This document shows positions 29,843 through 38,040 of a DNA stretch of 64,000 bases, one piece after another (within the stretch, counting starts at the first letter, position 1; every line of letters begins with the position of its first letter). The DNA comes from Pseudomonas piscis (GTDB lineage Bacteria > Pseudomonadota > Gammaproteobacteria > Pseudomonadales > Pseudomonadaceae). Where the stretch lies: assembly GCF_009380155.1 (NCBI RefSeq), contig NZ_WHUV01000001.1, positions 1,798,001 to 1,862,000 on the forward strand, in the 5' to 3' direction. The notes beneath the pieces are model-generated. The model was given only the letters and a program-made list of their open reading frames with translations, ran no database searches and was not told the DNA's origin. The translations under genes were made by a program, and so were the position numbers.

Positions 29843-31126
29843 TCAGAAGCCGAGCTTGTCCCGCAGGCTGTAATACCAGGCCCCCAGGGCGCTGAATGGG
29901 ACGCGCAGTGCGTGCCCGCCAGGGAAGGGGTAGTGGGGCAGGTTGGCGAAGGCGTCGAAGCGCTCTGCCTGGCCTCTCAGGGCCTCTGCCAGGACCTTGC
30001 CGGCCAGATGGGTATAGGTCACGCCATGGCCGCTGCAGCCCTGGGAGTAATAGATGTTGTCCCCCAGGCGGCCAACTTGCGGCAAGCGCGACAACGTCAG
30101 TAGGAAGTTGCCGGTCCAGGCATAGTCGATCTTCACATCCTTGAGCTGCGGGAAAGCCTTGAGCATTTTCGGGCGGATGATCGCCTCGATGTTCGCTGGA
30201 TCCCGGGCGCCATATACCACGCCGCCGCCGAAGATCAGTCGCTTGTCGCCGGAGAGTCGATAGTAATCGAGCAGGTAATTGCAGTCTTCGACGCAATAGT
30301 CCTGGGGCAGCAGGCTGGCTGCCAGTTCGTCGCCCAGGGGCTCGGTGGTGACCACCTGGGTGCCGCAAGGCATGGACTTGGCTGCGAGCTCCGGAATCAG
30401 GTTGCCCAGGTAGGCGTTGCCGGCAACGATGACGAACTTGGCGCGGACCCTGCCCTGGGGGGTGTGCACCACGGGAGAGGCTCCACGCTCGATGCGCACT
30501 GCCGGGGATTGTTCGTGGATGACACCGCCCAGGGACTCGACGGCGGCCGCTTCGCCCAATGCCAGGTTCAGTGGGTGGATGTGGCCGCCGCTCATGTCGA
30601 GCATGCCGCCCAGGTACTGGTCGCTGGCCACGACTTCGCGAATCCGGCGCTCATCCAGCAGTTCCAGTTGAGTGTGGCCGTAACGCTCCCACAGGCGCTT
30701 CTGTGACTCCAGGTGAGCCATCTGCTTGCCCGTCAGGGCTGCGAACACGCCACCGTCCTTCAAGTCGCACTGGATTTTGTGCTTGGCGATGCGCTCGCGA
30801 ATGATCTTGCCGCCCTCGAATGCCATCTGTCCCAGCAGTTGCGCTTGCTTGGGGCCGACACTGCGCTCGATCACATCGATGTCGCGGCTGTAGCTGTTGA
30901 CGATTTGGCCGCCGTTGCGTCCGGATGCGCCGAAGCCGACCCTGGCCGCCTCCAGCACGGTGACGCGAAAGCCGCTCTCCAGGAGGAAGAGGGCGCTGGA
31001 CAGGCCGGTGTAACCCGCACCGATCACGCAGACGTCGGTTTCCATCTCGCCTTGCAGTTGGGGGCGTTCCGGGGCGACGTTGGCTGAAGCGGCGTAATAG
31101 GACTGTGGGTATGGAATGTGCGCCAT
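29843..31126 (-). CDS. FAD-dependent amine/amino-acid oxidoreductase (DAO family, PuuB/PauB-like)
   Basis: A 427-residue flavoprotein. An N-terminal lead of about 30 residues precedes the FAD motif VIGAGYTGLSSALFLLE (about 34-50), then GFGASGRNGGQIV, and a C-terminal FAD-contact segment YSQGCSGHGVTYTHLAGK. The closest named relatives are gamma-glutamylputrescine oxidases and the OrdL group, so polyamine or amino-acid catabolism is likely. No partner gene is adjacent, so the substrate is open. SD GAGG upstream. Confidence 0.85.
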   Translation of the reverse strand: MAHIPYPQSYYAASANVAPERPQLQGEMETDVCVIGAGYTGLSSALFLLESGFRVTVLEAARVGFGASGRNGGQIVNSYSRDIDVIERSVGPKQAQLLGQMAFEGGKIIRERIAKHKIQCDLKDGGVFAALTGKQMAHLESQKRLWERYGHTQLELLDERRIREVVASDQYLGGMLDMSGGHIHPLNLALGEAAAVESLGGVIHEQSPAVRIERGASPVVHTPQGRVRAKFVIVAGNAYLGNLIPELAAKSMPCGTQVVTTEPLGDELAASLLPQDYCVEDCNYLLDYYRLSGDKRLIFGGGVVYGARDPANIEAIIRPKMLKAFPQLKDVKIDYAWTGNFLLTLSRLPQVGRLGDNIYYSQGCSGHGVTYTHLAGKVLAEALRGQAERFDAFANLPHYPFPGGHALRVPFSALGAWYYSLRDKLGF

Positions 31127-31273
31127 CCTGCGACCTCTTGTGTTTAATATATTTTACGAGTGCGGCGATGCTACCTGAGTTGCAAATGGGCTGCCAGAGC
31201 AGAAGAAAAACTTCTTCGCCCTCGGGAAATTAAAAAATTCGCATATTCATAGGCTTAGCTGAAAAAAAAGGTG

Positions 31274-31301
31274 TTGACACCCCTCCGGAATTCCGTAGAA
31301 T
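31274..31301 (+). promoter_or_regulatory. Promoter of tRNA-Val(GAC)
   Basis: A -35 TTGACA (31274-31279), a 16-bp spacer and a -10 TAGAAT (31296-31301) lie 13 bp upstream of the tRNA, with an A-tract before the -35. Confidence 0.85.
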
Positions 31302-31314
31302 GCCGCCTCACAGC

Positions 31315-31391
31315 AGGCACGTAGCTCAGTTGGTTAGAGCACCACCTTGACATGGTGGGGGTCGTTGGTTCGAGTCCAATCGCGCCTACCA
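31315..31391 (+). tRNA. tRNA-Val(GAC)
   Basis: A 77-nt cloverleaf with encoded CCA. The anticodon loop TTGACAT between CCACC and GGTGG gives GAC. The acceptor stem AGGCACG/CGCGCCT contains one A-C mismatch at the fifth pair. Confidence 0.93.
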
Positions 31392-31421
31392 AACAAAATC
31401 CGCTCTGCTGGGCGGTCTGAA

Positions 31422-31454
31422 AAAGGGTTCACCGAAAGGTGAGCCCTTTTTTCG
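31422..31454 (+). terminator. Terminator after tRNA-Val(GAC)
   Basis: GGGTTCACC pairs with GGTGAGCCC around gaaa (one mismatch), followed by six T. Confidence 0.88.
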
Positions 31455-32603
31455 TTATGGGGCTTTTTCACGATCCTTGCCAAATCCCTCCGATCTTCCC
31501 GGTGCCCGCTGCATGCGGGGTCCTGCCAGCGCTGAGCTGATGCTTGGTGTTGCTCTGATGACGCCTCAGGTTCCTTTTATTCCTCGTTACCTGGCCGCTT
31601 GTGCACGTGACGCGATGGAGCGTGTAGCCACTTGGTCGATGCTGGTGCGGCTGGCACATGCATTTTGCTGCGCGAATATGAAAGGTGGCGAACAAGCCGC
31701 GAAAATAAAACAGCGGAGGCTGTATCGCTGGTGGTCATTTCTGCCCGTGTTTTTTCCCGAGTACAGCAAAAAAATTATAACCCTGTGTTTTTTCTGATAA
31801 AAAACTTGGCGGCGCGGTTCTTCTGATAGATGAAAGATGGCTTTCGATGAGCGTATTCCTGGGATCTTTGCCGTTAGCTAGGCTACGAGTGCAGAGGGTT
31901 CCAGGGCGGCAGTAGGCCAGACACATGCGTTAATTATCATCATCAGATGTCGAGGTCAGCGTTGGTCGTCGCTCAAGTCCAGGGTTGATCATTGTGAGTT
32001 GGCACAGCCAGTTTGCTGATAGCTCAAATTGTCCGGAGTCCGAAGCGATCATAAGGTGCCTTCAATCACGCAGAGGGCTGCGCTTGGACTGGATGCCGGC
32101 AGGAGCGCCAGGCATCGGTCCAATGGTTCTCTGTTTTTACCAATCGCTGGTATTCAGTGTGCGGGATGCCCCCTTGGTGTCCCGTTTTTTCGTCGGCTGC
32201 AAACCCGGTCGATTCTTGTGTGCCGATCTTGTTGGTCGAGTGTTTGCACAGTCTCAGGGCGTAATCCAGCTGATGTCGCTCAGGTCCGTGTGCAGCAGGT
32301 TCTCTAGGCGCCCTGGTGGTCGCCGTATTGCGCCCGGGGGCGCTAGATTTGCGGCTCCGGCAGCAGGCTGGAGCGCCTCAGCCTATTCATTGGGGATGAG
32401 TTGCAGCCGTATCCGGGGCGAGCCAACTTGATGATGAACGCGTCGATGGATTGCCTGTCGGTGCTGGGTGCTGGGTGCTGGGTGCTGGGTGCTGGGTGCT
32501 GGTGTGAGGGGCTGTGGCCTTACTGCTGGCAGCCTGCGGTTGCACGGTGAGGAGCTGGCCTCGCTCCCGGGGCGCGCGGTGCTGCGAGCCCCGGGGCAAG
32601 GTT
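31455..32603. other. Gene-poor 1.15-kb region downstream of tRNA-Val
   Basis: No coding region is supported. The open frames here (for example 31477-31797 and 31985-32431 on +) have TTG starts, no convincing SD and unfamiliar, Cys- and Arg-rich translations. Base composition drops around 31650-31830. It contains a perfect heptamer array (32461-32502). Lying between a tRNA gene and the rtcB-prfH operon, it may be decayed acquired DNA, but I see no integrase or att repeat. Confidence 0.5.
32461..32502. repeat. Six perfect copies of the heptamer GTGCTGG
   Basis: Forty-two bp made of six identical 7-bp units, with no interruption, in the non-coding region about 100 bp beyond the 3' end of prfH. 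The 7-bp unit would shift any reading frame that crossed it. Confidence 0.95.
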
Positions 32604-33221
32604 TCAGTTCTGGGTGGTGAAGGATATGCCGTTGAAGGTGCGCACCGGATTGCCGCGTTCCACCTGGTGGTGGGCGTCGCGGCGATCCTGGCGCAGCTGC
32701 TCCTGGTCTTGCTGTTGCCGGGCTTCCAGGCGCTGCTGGATCAACAGGCGCGCCAGGCGCTTGTTGTCATGCTGGCTGCGCTCGGATTGCACCTTCACGC
32801 TGATGCCGGTAGCCAGGTGCGTGGCACGCACGGCGGAGTCCGTGGTGTTCACATGCTGGCCGCCGGGACCTGAGGCACGCATGGCTTCGAATCGGATCTC
32901 GCTGTCCTGGGCACCCTGGGGCGGACTGAACAGCTGGCCGGCGAAATACCAGTTCTTGCGCTTGTGGCCGGGCCGCGAAGGGCTCTTGCAGCTCCACAGC
33001 AGGGTGCCGGTCCAGCGCCGGGCAAGCTCCTCGGCCTGCTCGCCGTCGAGGCTGGTCAGGACCGACTTGCAGTGGTTGCCGCCATACCCGGCAACCTGCT
33101 CCACGATATCGATACGCACGCCCAGGATCTGGGCCTCGCGATACAGTTGGCGCAAGGCCTTGCTCACGGCGATTTCACACTCCACCGGGCCCTGGGCGGA
33201 GGAGAGTTGCAGCAACAACAT
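32604..33221 (-). CDS. prfH: PrfH, release-factor-like ribosome rescue protein
   Basis: A 205-residue class I release-factor homologue. The catalytic GGQ is at residues 120-122 ([11 protein letters not shown]), and the C-terminal part is basic and Gln-rich. The codon-recognition domain of RF1/RF2 is missing and is replaced by the PrfH-type N-terminal domain ([12 protein letters not shown]). PrfH is reported to release peptides from ribosomes whose decoding-centre 16S rRNA has been cleaved, with RtcB resealing the break. Its ATG overlaps the rtcB stop (TGATG), so the two are translationally coupled. Confidence 0.93.
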   Translation of the reverse strand: MLLLQLSSAQGPVECEIAVSKALRQLYREAQILGVRIDIVEQVAGYGGNHCKSVLTSLDGEQAEELARRWTGTLLWSCKSPSRPGHKRKNWYFAGQLFSPPQGAQDSEIRFEAMRASGPGGQHVNTTDSAVRATHLATGISVKVQSERSQHDNKRLARLLIQQRLEARQQQDQEQLRQDRRDAHHQVERGNPVRTFNGISFTTQN

Positions 33222-34354
33222 CAGCAGCACCCCCGGCGCTTGTAGGTCAGTACCGGCTTGAGCCGAGCGATGATCTTCACCAGTCCGGCATCTCGCAGGC
33301 TACCTACTACGCTATCGATGCTCTTGTAGGCCTCGGGGGCCTCCTCGTACATCAGGCCGCGGTCTTCGCAGATCACCCGGCTGCCCAGTTGAGTGCGCTT
33401 GAGCTGCTCGAAACTGAAACGTGCATCCAGGCGGCCCTTGCAGTCGCTGCGCAGCCATTTGCGCCCGGCCCCATGGGCCAGGGAATAGAGGCTGGCGGTT
33501 GCCGGGATGGGTTGTACCAGGTAGCTGTAGTCGCCCCGGGAGCCCGGGATGACCACCGGTCCCACGTCAGAAGGCGTGGCCCCTTTGCGATGCAGCCAGC
33601 CACTGACTCCGTCGACGTTGGCCGGCGATACCAGGTTGTGGTTGATGTCCAGTACGGTATGTCCCTTGGCCCGCAGGTTGCAAAGCAGCCGCTCGGCAAT
33701 CAGTCGGCGATTGGCTTCGGCGAAGCGCAAGGCCTCATTGTGCTGCTGCAGATACTGGGCGCCGGCGACGCTGTCGACTTCCAGAGGCTGATGCCCATGC
33801 TGGTCCACATGGCGGCGCAGAATGGCTTCCCCCAGGCCCCGGGAGCCGCTGTGCACCAGCAGGAGCAGGGCCTTGGAGTTCAGCTCCAGTGCTTGCAGGG
33901 CCTCGGTGTCGTACACCTGGTCGAGCTGCTGCAGCTCGGCGAAGTGGTTGCCACCCCCAATGGTGCCCAGGGAGTGCTCGTGGCCAGTCACCGGTAGGCC
34001 CAATTGCTCACGTTCTTCATCCCACTGCTCGTCCAGCGGAAGGTCGATGTTGCCGATCTTCTTTTCCAGCTTGTCGAGGTTCGGGCGAATGCTGGAAATA
34101 TCGGTTTGCCACAGCGCCATGCCGCAGCCGATGTCGTTGCCCACCAGGGCTGGGTAGATCACCTCGGTGGAGAAAAATGCCGCGCCTACCGGATAGCCTC
34201 GGCCGGGATGCAAGTCGGGCATGCCGACGACCTGGCGCATGCCGGGCAGTTGGGCGGTGGTGTGCAGTTGCTGGAGCGCTTTGTCTTCGATCCAGGTGGT
34301 GTCGGAGGCGATCAGAGAGACGCCGTTCGACAAATGACGGATGCAAGTGTCCAT
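33221..34354 (-). CDS. rtcB: RtcB-family RNA 3'-phosphate/5'-OH ligase (RtcB2 type, PrfH-linked)
   Basis: GTP- and Mn-dependent RNA ligase, 377 residues, the shorter form that pairs with PrfH rather than with RtcA. Metal and active-site residues are visible: Asp47 and His49 in MPDLHPG, Asp74 and Cys77 in GNDIGCGM, His in IGGGNHFAE, His in [10 protein letters not shown], and the guanylylated His in SLAHGAGR. I prefer ATG 34354, which has AGGA at good spacing; TTG 34360 is the longer option. The SD lies in the loop of a small hairpin (CCAAT/ATTGG, 34357-34371). Confidence 0.94.
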   Translation of the reverse strand: MDTCIRHLSNGVSLIASDTTWIEDKALQQLHTTAQLPGMRQVVGMPDLHPGRGYPVGAAFFSTEVIYPALVGNDIGCGMALWQTDISSIRPNLDKLEKKIGNIDLPLDEQWDEEREQLGLPVTGHEHSLGTIGGGNHFAELQQLDQVYDTEALQALELNSKALLLLVHSGSRGLGEAILRRHVDQHGHQPLEVDSVAGAQYLQQHNEALRFAEANRRLIAERLLCNLRAKGHTVLDINHNLVSPANVDGVSGWLHRKGATPSDVGPVVIPGSRGDYSYLVQPIPATASLYSLAHGAGRKWLRSDCKGRLDARFSFEQLKRTQLGSRVICEDRGLMYEEAPEAYKSIDSVVGSLRDAGLVKIIARLKPVLTYKRRGCC

Positions 34355-34390
34355 GTCCAATTCCTGATTGGAAAAAATATTCAGGTAATG

Positions 34391-34462
34391 GCAGGACGAA
34401 GCGGGATTAAGCGAAGGCGCTAACGAATAGCGGATGCAGCGTTTAAACCAGGCACGTCCTGC
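34391..34462 (-). promoter_or_regulatory. Candidate leader RNA pairing upstream of rtcB
   Basis: In the minus-strand transcript, GCAGGACG inside the leader ORF (34462-34455) is perfectly complementary to CGTCCTGC (34398-34391), 36 nt before the rtcB start. A translating or stalled ribosome on the leader ORF would cover the first arm. This resembles an attenuation leader; no fold was computed. Confidence 0.4.
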
Positions 34463-34484
34463 AAGGGGTGATCAGCTGTTCCAT
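34443..34484 (-). CDS. Putative 13-residue leader peptide of the rtcB-prfH operon
   Basis: A short ORF, MEQLITPCRTCLV and stop, lies 88 nt upstream of rtcB on the same strand. It has a near-perfect SD, AAGGAG, seven to eight nt before the ATG, better than that of rtcB itself. Codons 8-11 (Cys-Arg-Thr-Cys) form one arm of the proposed leader pairing. It has no similarity I recognise and expression is unproven. Confidence 0.5.
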   Translation of the reverse strand: MEQLITPCRTCLV

Positions 34485-34518
34485 GATGAGTCTCCTTGTC
34501 AAAAGTGTGGGAAGGGGC

Positions 34519-34581
34519 GCGAAGGTTAATCGTTTGTCCCGTGGCTGGCAATGGGCCATTTTTCAGAATGGGCACCTTCGC
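34519..34581. promoter_or_regulatory. Inverted 8-mers in the rtcB/XRE divergent region
   Basis: GCGAAGGT (34519-34526) and ACCTTCGC (34574-34581) form a perfect inverted pair about 55 bp apart, centre to centre, between the leader ORF and the XRE gene. They could be two half-sites for the divergent regulator, or chance. Confidence 0.3.
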
Positions 34582-34629
34582 CAATGGCCGTGGTCGTAAC
34601 AACCATCACATTGTCGAATGAGGATGGTT

Positions 34630-34950
34630 ATGCAGACCTTCGGTGAGCGCTTGAAAGAACAGCGCAAGGCGCTGGGGCTTTCCCAGCAGGAGTTCGGGGC
34701 TATCGGTGGAGTCGAGGCCAATGCCCAGGGGCGCTATGAGAGCGGTGAACGGGTACCCAAGTCGGATTACTTGATGGCGATAGGACGCCATGGGGTAGAT
34801 CTGCTCTACGTATTGACCGGCGAGCCTTCACGCCTGCCCGAGGGCAGCCTGAGCGCCGATGAAAGCAGCGTCATCCAGAACTACCGCCATCTTGGCGACG
34901 ACGACCAGGAGGCTATTGCCCAGCTGGCGTCGTCCCTGGCCGAATGCTGA
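34630..34950 (+). CDS. XRE-family (Cro/CI-type) transcriptional regulator
   Basis: A 106-residue protein with an N-terminal helix-turn-helix (about residues 5-60, FGERLKEQRKALGLSQQEFGAIGGVE) and a short helical tail. Phage-repressor-like size. ATG 34630 has AGGA five nt upstream and is preferred over 34618 and 34624. It is divergent from the rtcB-prfH operon and shares its 270-bp control region, so it may regulate that operon; inference only. Confidence 0.85.
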   Translation: MQTFGERLKEQRKALGLSQQEFGAIGGVEANAQGRYESGERVPKSDYLMAIGRHGVDLLYVLTGEPSRLPEGSLSADESSVIQNYRHLGDDDQEAIAQLASSLAEC

Positions 34951-35038
34951 AGCCTGGTGCGTGTTTTTTCTCGGCCCTGGACGGCTTTTTTCCAGCGCCT
35001 GGGCGATACTCTCGCGTTTTCACGGACCAGGAGGCAGC

Positions 35039-35389
35039 ATGCGGGTTTTGATGGCGGTAACGGTGGCGGCCCTGTTGGCCGGCTGCGCGAGCTCTAACAT
35101 GGATGATGCGCGGGCCAAGGCCCCCGCCAAGACCTTGAGCTCGGCCAAGGCCGATCAGTTGGTGGCGCAGTGTGTGCAGTTCGCCTGGCAGGATGAGGCG
35201 GTATTCGGTGTCGATGCCGCAGCCTATCTGGAGTCGGGCAAGGGCGGTGGCTATACGGTGTATAGCCGGTCCGCCGAATCCTTCGTGGATATCAAGGCGG
35301 AGGCGGCGGCGACCACCGTCCGCTTCTACGCCGTTGAAGACAATTTCGTCTCCAAGCGCCGCCTGGCGGCTTTGGCCACCTGCTTGTAG
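35039..35389 (+). CDS. Small lipoprotein of unknown function
   Basis: A 116-residue protein with a type II signal peptide and lipobox LLAGC (Cys about residue 16). The mature part has two further Cys. ATG 35039 is preceded by AGGAGG. I do not recognise a domain. An envelope location is likely. Confidence 0.75.
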   Translation: MRVLMAVTVAALLAGCASSNMDDARAKAPAKTLSSAKADQLVAQCVQFAWQDEAVFGVDAAAYLESGKGGGYTVYSRSAESFVDIKAEAAATTVRFYAVEDNFVSKRRLAALATCL

Positions 35390-35423
35390 TTTTCCCTGGC
35401 GCAGCCTTCAGCGCGTTTCCTGC

Positions 35424-35447
35424 AAACCCGGCCCTGGCCGGGTTTTG
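35424..35447 (+). terminator. Terminator after the small lipoprotein gene
   Basis: AAACCCGGCC is followed after two nt by GGCCGGGTTT and another T; the 10-bp arms make a very stable hairpin. Confidence 0.85.
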
Positions 35448-35723
35448 TCGTTTCTGGAGCTTGGATTTTTCGGGCTTAGTTTCAAGTTCTTCTCTGGAAT
35501 AAATCGGGGGAAGTCATTTTTACTCCAGAAAAGCGTGTAATACATTGACTCTTCAAATTGTCAGCGCAAATAAGGAAATCCAGGGTTTAATGGGCTTTGC
35601 GCTGTTTTTTGCAAATTGTCTGAAGTGGTTACTTGTCGAGCGCATGAAAAAAGTAGGAAAAAGTGCGCTAAGTTAAAGGTGCTCGCCAAGAGCGAGTTTT
35701 AATTAATCAATGGAGTGAAAGAA
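35448..35723 (+). other. AT-rich leader region of the LPMO-chitinase operon
   Basis: About 275 bp with no gene, clearly richer in A+T than its surroundings. A TTGACT at 35545-35550 could be a -35, but no good -10 follows at standard spacing. The SD context of the first gene, ATGGA, fits the ANGGA core bound by RsmA/RsmE. Confidence 0.45.
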
Positions 35724-36353
35724 ATGAATAAGCCACAAACTCAACTTAAACATGGTCGTGTCGTATCTCCTTCCAGCCGCGGTGCGGTCGCGGTGGATCT
35801 GGGTCTCCTGGGCACCTGGCAGGTCAACGAAATGGAAGGCGGAAAGAACTTGCCGGCCCTGGGCGCCGGACCGTTCCCGGCCCCTTACGGCAGCGACGAA
35901 CCCAGTGTCGCACCGCCTGCAGATGGCCATATCCTCAGCGGTGGCAAGACCGATGCGCGTGATTGCGTCAACTTCACCGACGAAGAAATGTCGAAGAAAC
36001 TCAATCGTCCATTCAGCTGGCCGCTGGTGAACGTGGAGCCTGGGCAAGTATTCCGGGTGCAGTGGGTTTACAGCGCTCCACACGTTACCCGTGGGTATAG
36101 CTGGTTCATCACCAAAGATGGCTGGGATCCGAAACAACGGATCAGCCGTGCGCAACTTGAGCCCAAGGCTTTTTACCAGGATTTCTATACTCAAGTTCCG
36201 TATCACGCACATGGCCCGGAATTGAAAGCCAAGACCGAACATGAAGTCGTGCTGCCCAAGAACAAGAAGGGGCACCATGTTGTAGTTCTGGCCTGGATTG
36301 TGGCCAATACCGGTAACGCTTTCTATCAGGCCTTCGATCTGGACTTCAAGTAA
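35724..36353 (+). CDS. AA10 lytic polysaccharide monooxygenase (chitin-binding protein) without signal peptide
   Basis: A 209-residue copper enzyme family that cleaves crystalline chitin oxidatively. The histidine brace can be assigned: His10 (HGRVVSPSSRG, normally the mature N-terminus) and His120 (SAPHVTRGYSWF), with axial Phe200 in NAFYQAF. There is no Sec or Tat signal: only nine residues (MNKPQTQLK) precede His10, and an in-frame stop at 35700 rules out a longer start. Activity would need cleavage after Lys9. First gene of an operon with chiC. Confidence 0.92.
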   Translation: MNKPQTQLKHGRVVSPSSRGAVAVDLGLLGTWQVNEMEGGKNLPALGAGPFPAPYGSDEPSVAPPADGHILSGGKTDARDCVNFTDEEMSKKLNRPFSWPLVNVEPGQVFRVQWVYSAPHVTRGYSWFITKDGWDPKQRISRAQLEPKAFYQDFYTQVPYHAHGPELKAKTEHEVVLPKNKKGHHVVVLAWIVANTGNAFYQAFDLDFK

Positions 36354-36398
36354 GTTGCAGTGGAAGAAACTCTTTTAATAGTTCTGAAGGAATAGAAC

Positions 36399-37865
36399 AT
36401 GGATAAAATCGACTTTTCCTTGATCAAGAGTCAGGCCGCCGATGCCGCATCGCTGATGCCCAGCCTCGCCGGCAAGAAGATCCTCATGGGCTTCTGGCAC
36501 AACTGGGCCGCTGGCGCCGCCGATGGTTACCAGCGCGGGCAGTTCGCCAACCTGAGCCTGCTGGATGTACCCAAGGAGTACAACGTGGTGGCGGTGGCCT
36601 TCATGAAAGGCAACGGCATTCCCACTTTCAAGCCCTACAACCTGTCTGACGCCGAGTTCCGGCGTCAGGTGGGCGTACTCAACAGCCAGGGGCGGGCAGT
36701 GTTGATTTCCCTGGGTGGCGCCGATGCGCATATCGAGTTGCACAAGGGCAACGAGCAGCCTTTGGCCAACGAGATCATCCGCCTGGTCGAAACCTATGGC
36801 TTCGATGGCCTGGACATCGACCTGGAGCAGAGCGCCATCGACTTCGCCGATAACAAGAGCGTGCTGCCAGCGGCATTGAAACTGGTAAAGGATCATTACG
36901 CCGGCCAGGGCAAGCACTTCATCATCAGCATGGCGCCGGAGTTCCCGTACCTGACCAGCAGTGGCAAGTACCTGCCGTACTTGCAGGCGCTGGAGGGCTA
37001 CTACGACTTCATCGCCCCGCAGTACTACAACCAGGGCGGTGATGGCCTGTGGGTAGCGGAGGCCAACGGTGGTCGTGGGGCCTGGCTTGCCCAGAGCAAC
37101 GACCAGGTGAAGGAGGACTTCCTGTTCTACCTCACCGACAGCCTGGCTTCCGGCACTCGTGGCTTCACTCGCATCCCGGCGGACAAGCTGGCGATCGGCC
37201 TGCCGAGCAACGTCGATGCCGCGGCTACCGGGTACGTCATCGATCCGGCGGCGTTGACCAATGCCTTCAAGCGCTTGCAGAAGGCTGGCCATGCCATCAA
37301 GGGGCTGATGACCTGGTCGGTGAACTGGGATGCCGGCACCAGCCGGCAGGGAACGCACTACAACTGGGAGTTCTGCAATCGCTACGCGCCGCTGATCCAT
37401 GGCGATGGCGGTGAACCGGAGCGCCCACCGGCACCTGGCAACCTGGCGGTATCGGGCCGTAGCCGCAACAGCATCAGCCTGGGCTGGAGCGTGGTCGGCG
37501 GCGAACGTCCGGTGGAGTTCTATTCCCTGTATCGCGACGGTCGGCCAGTGGCCAAGACGCCTGCTCCAGGCGTCGAGGACCAGGGCCTGCAACCAGATAC
37601 CGAGTACAGCTACTTCGTCACTGCCACCGATATCCAGGGGCAGGAGTCGTTACCCAGTCGCAGCGTGACAGCCAGGACTGCCGGTGGCGAGGTAGACCCG
37701 GGCTTCCCGCAGTGGCGCGTCAGCCAGCACTACCGCAAGGAAGACGGTGTGAGCTTTGAGGGCAATCGCTACCTGTGCCTTCAGGAGCACACCTCCAACC
37801 CGGCGTGGACGCCTTCGGTGGCTTTCACCTTGTGGCGCAAGGTATTGCTGGAGCGCCATGCTTGA
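36399..37865 (+). CDS. chiC: Chitinase ChiC, GH18 family
   Basis: A 488-residue endochitinase. The GH18 domain (residues ~20-340) has the DxxDxDxE motif in FDGLDIDLEQ with catalytic Glu143. A fibronectin type III domain (~345-425) and a C-terminal CBM5/12 chitin-binding domain (~430-488, with WRVSQHYRKEDGVSFEGNRYL in two halves) follow. It closely resembles P. aeruginosa ChiC, which also lacks a signal peptide and is released non-classically. The SD AAGGA fits the RsmA/E core ANGGA. 45 bp after the LPMO gene. Confidence 0.95.
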   Translation: MDKIDFSLIKSQAADAASLMPSLAGKKILMGFWHNWAAGAADGYQRGQFANLSLLDVPKEYNVVAVAFMKGNGIPTFKPYNLSDAEFRRQVGVLNSQGRAVLISLGGADAHIELHKGNEQPLANEIIRLVETYGFDGLDIDLEQSAIDFADNKSVLPAALKLVKDHYAGQGKHFIISMAPEFPYLTSSGKYLPYLQALEGYYDFIAPQYYNQGGDGLWVAEANGGRGAWLAQSNDQVKEDFLFYLTDSLASGTRGFTRIPADKLAIGLPSNVDAAATGYVIDPAALTNAFKRLQKAGHAIKGLMTWSVNWDAGTSRQGTHYNWEFCNRYAPLIHGDGGEPERPPAPGNLAVSGRSRNSISLGWSVVGGERPVEFYSLYRDGRPVAKTPAPGVEDQGLQPDTEYSYFVTATDIQGQESLPSRSVTARTAGGEVDPGFPQWRVSQHYRKEDGVSFEGNRYLCLQEHTSNPAWTPSVAFTLWRKVLLERHA

Positions 37866-37899
37866 GCATGGCGGGTCATTGCTGGATTGGATGGCCAGG

Positions 37900-37943
37900 C
37901 GACCCAGGTGCGGATCTTGCGATCCGTGCCTGGGTCGTTTTTC
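37900..37943 (+). terminator. Terminator after chiC
   Basis: A 17-pair stem (CGACCCAGG... with ...CCTGGGTCG, two wobbles inside) capped by ttgc and followed by five T. Confidence 0.92.
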
Positions 37944-38040
37944 TTGTCTTGCACATTTCCCGGAGGCGGCGGATGCCGCGCCCATGGACTATTAATTGAG
38001 CTGCCCGGATTTCTCGATCAACCAGATGGAGGTGAGCGCG

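Noticed and set aside
31985..32431. 148-codon frame downstream of tRNA-Val
   Set aside because: TTG start, no SD, unusual residue composition for this genome and no recognisable domain.
32461..32502. Heptamer array as a CRISPR or clustered protein-binding array
   Set aside because: The units are contiguous with no spacers, so it is a simple tandem repeat. No CRISPR array or cas gene was seen anywhere in the window.
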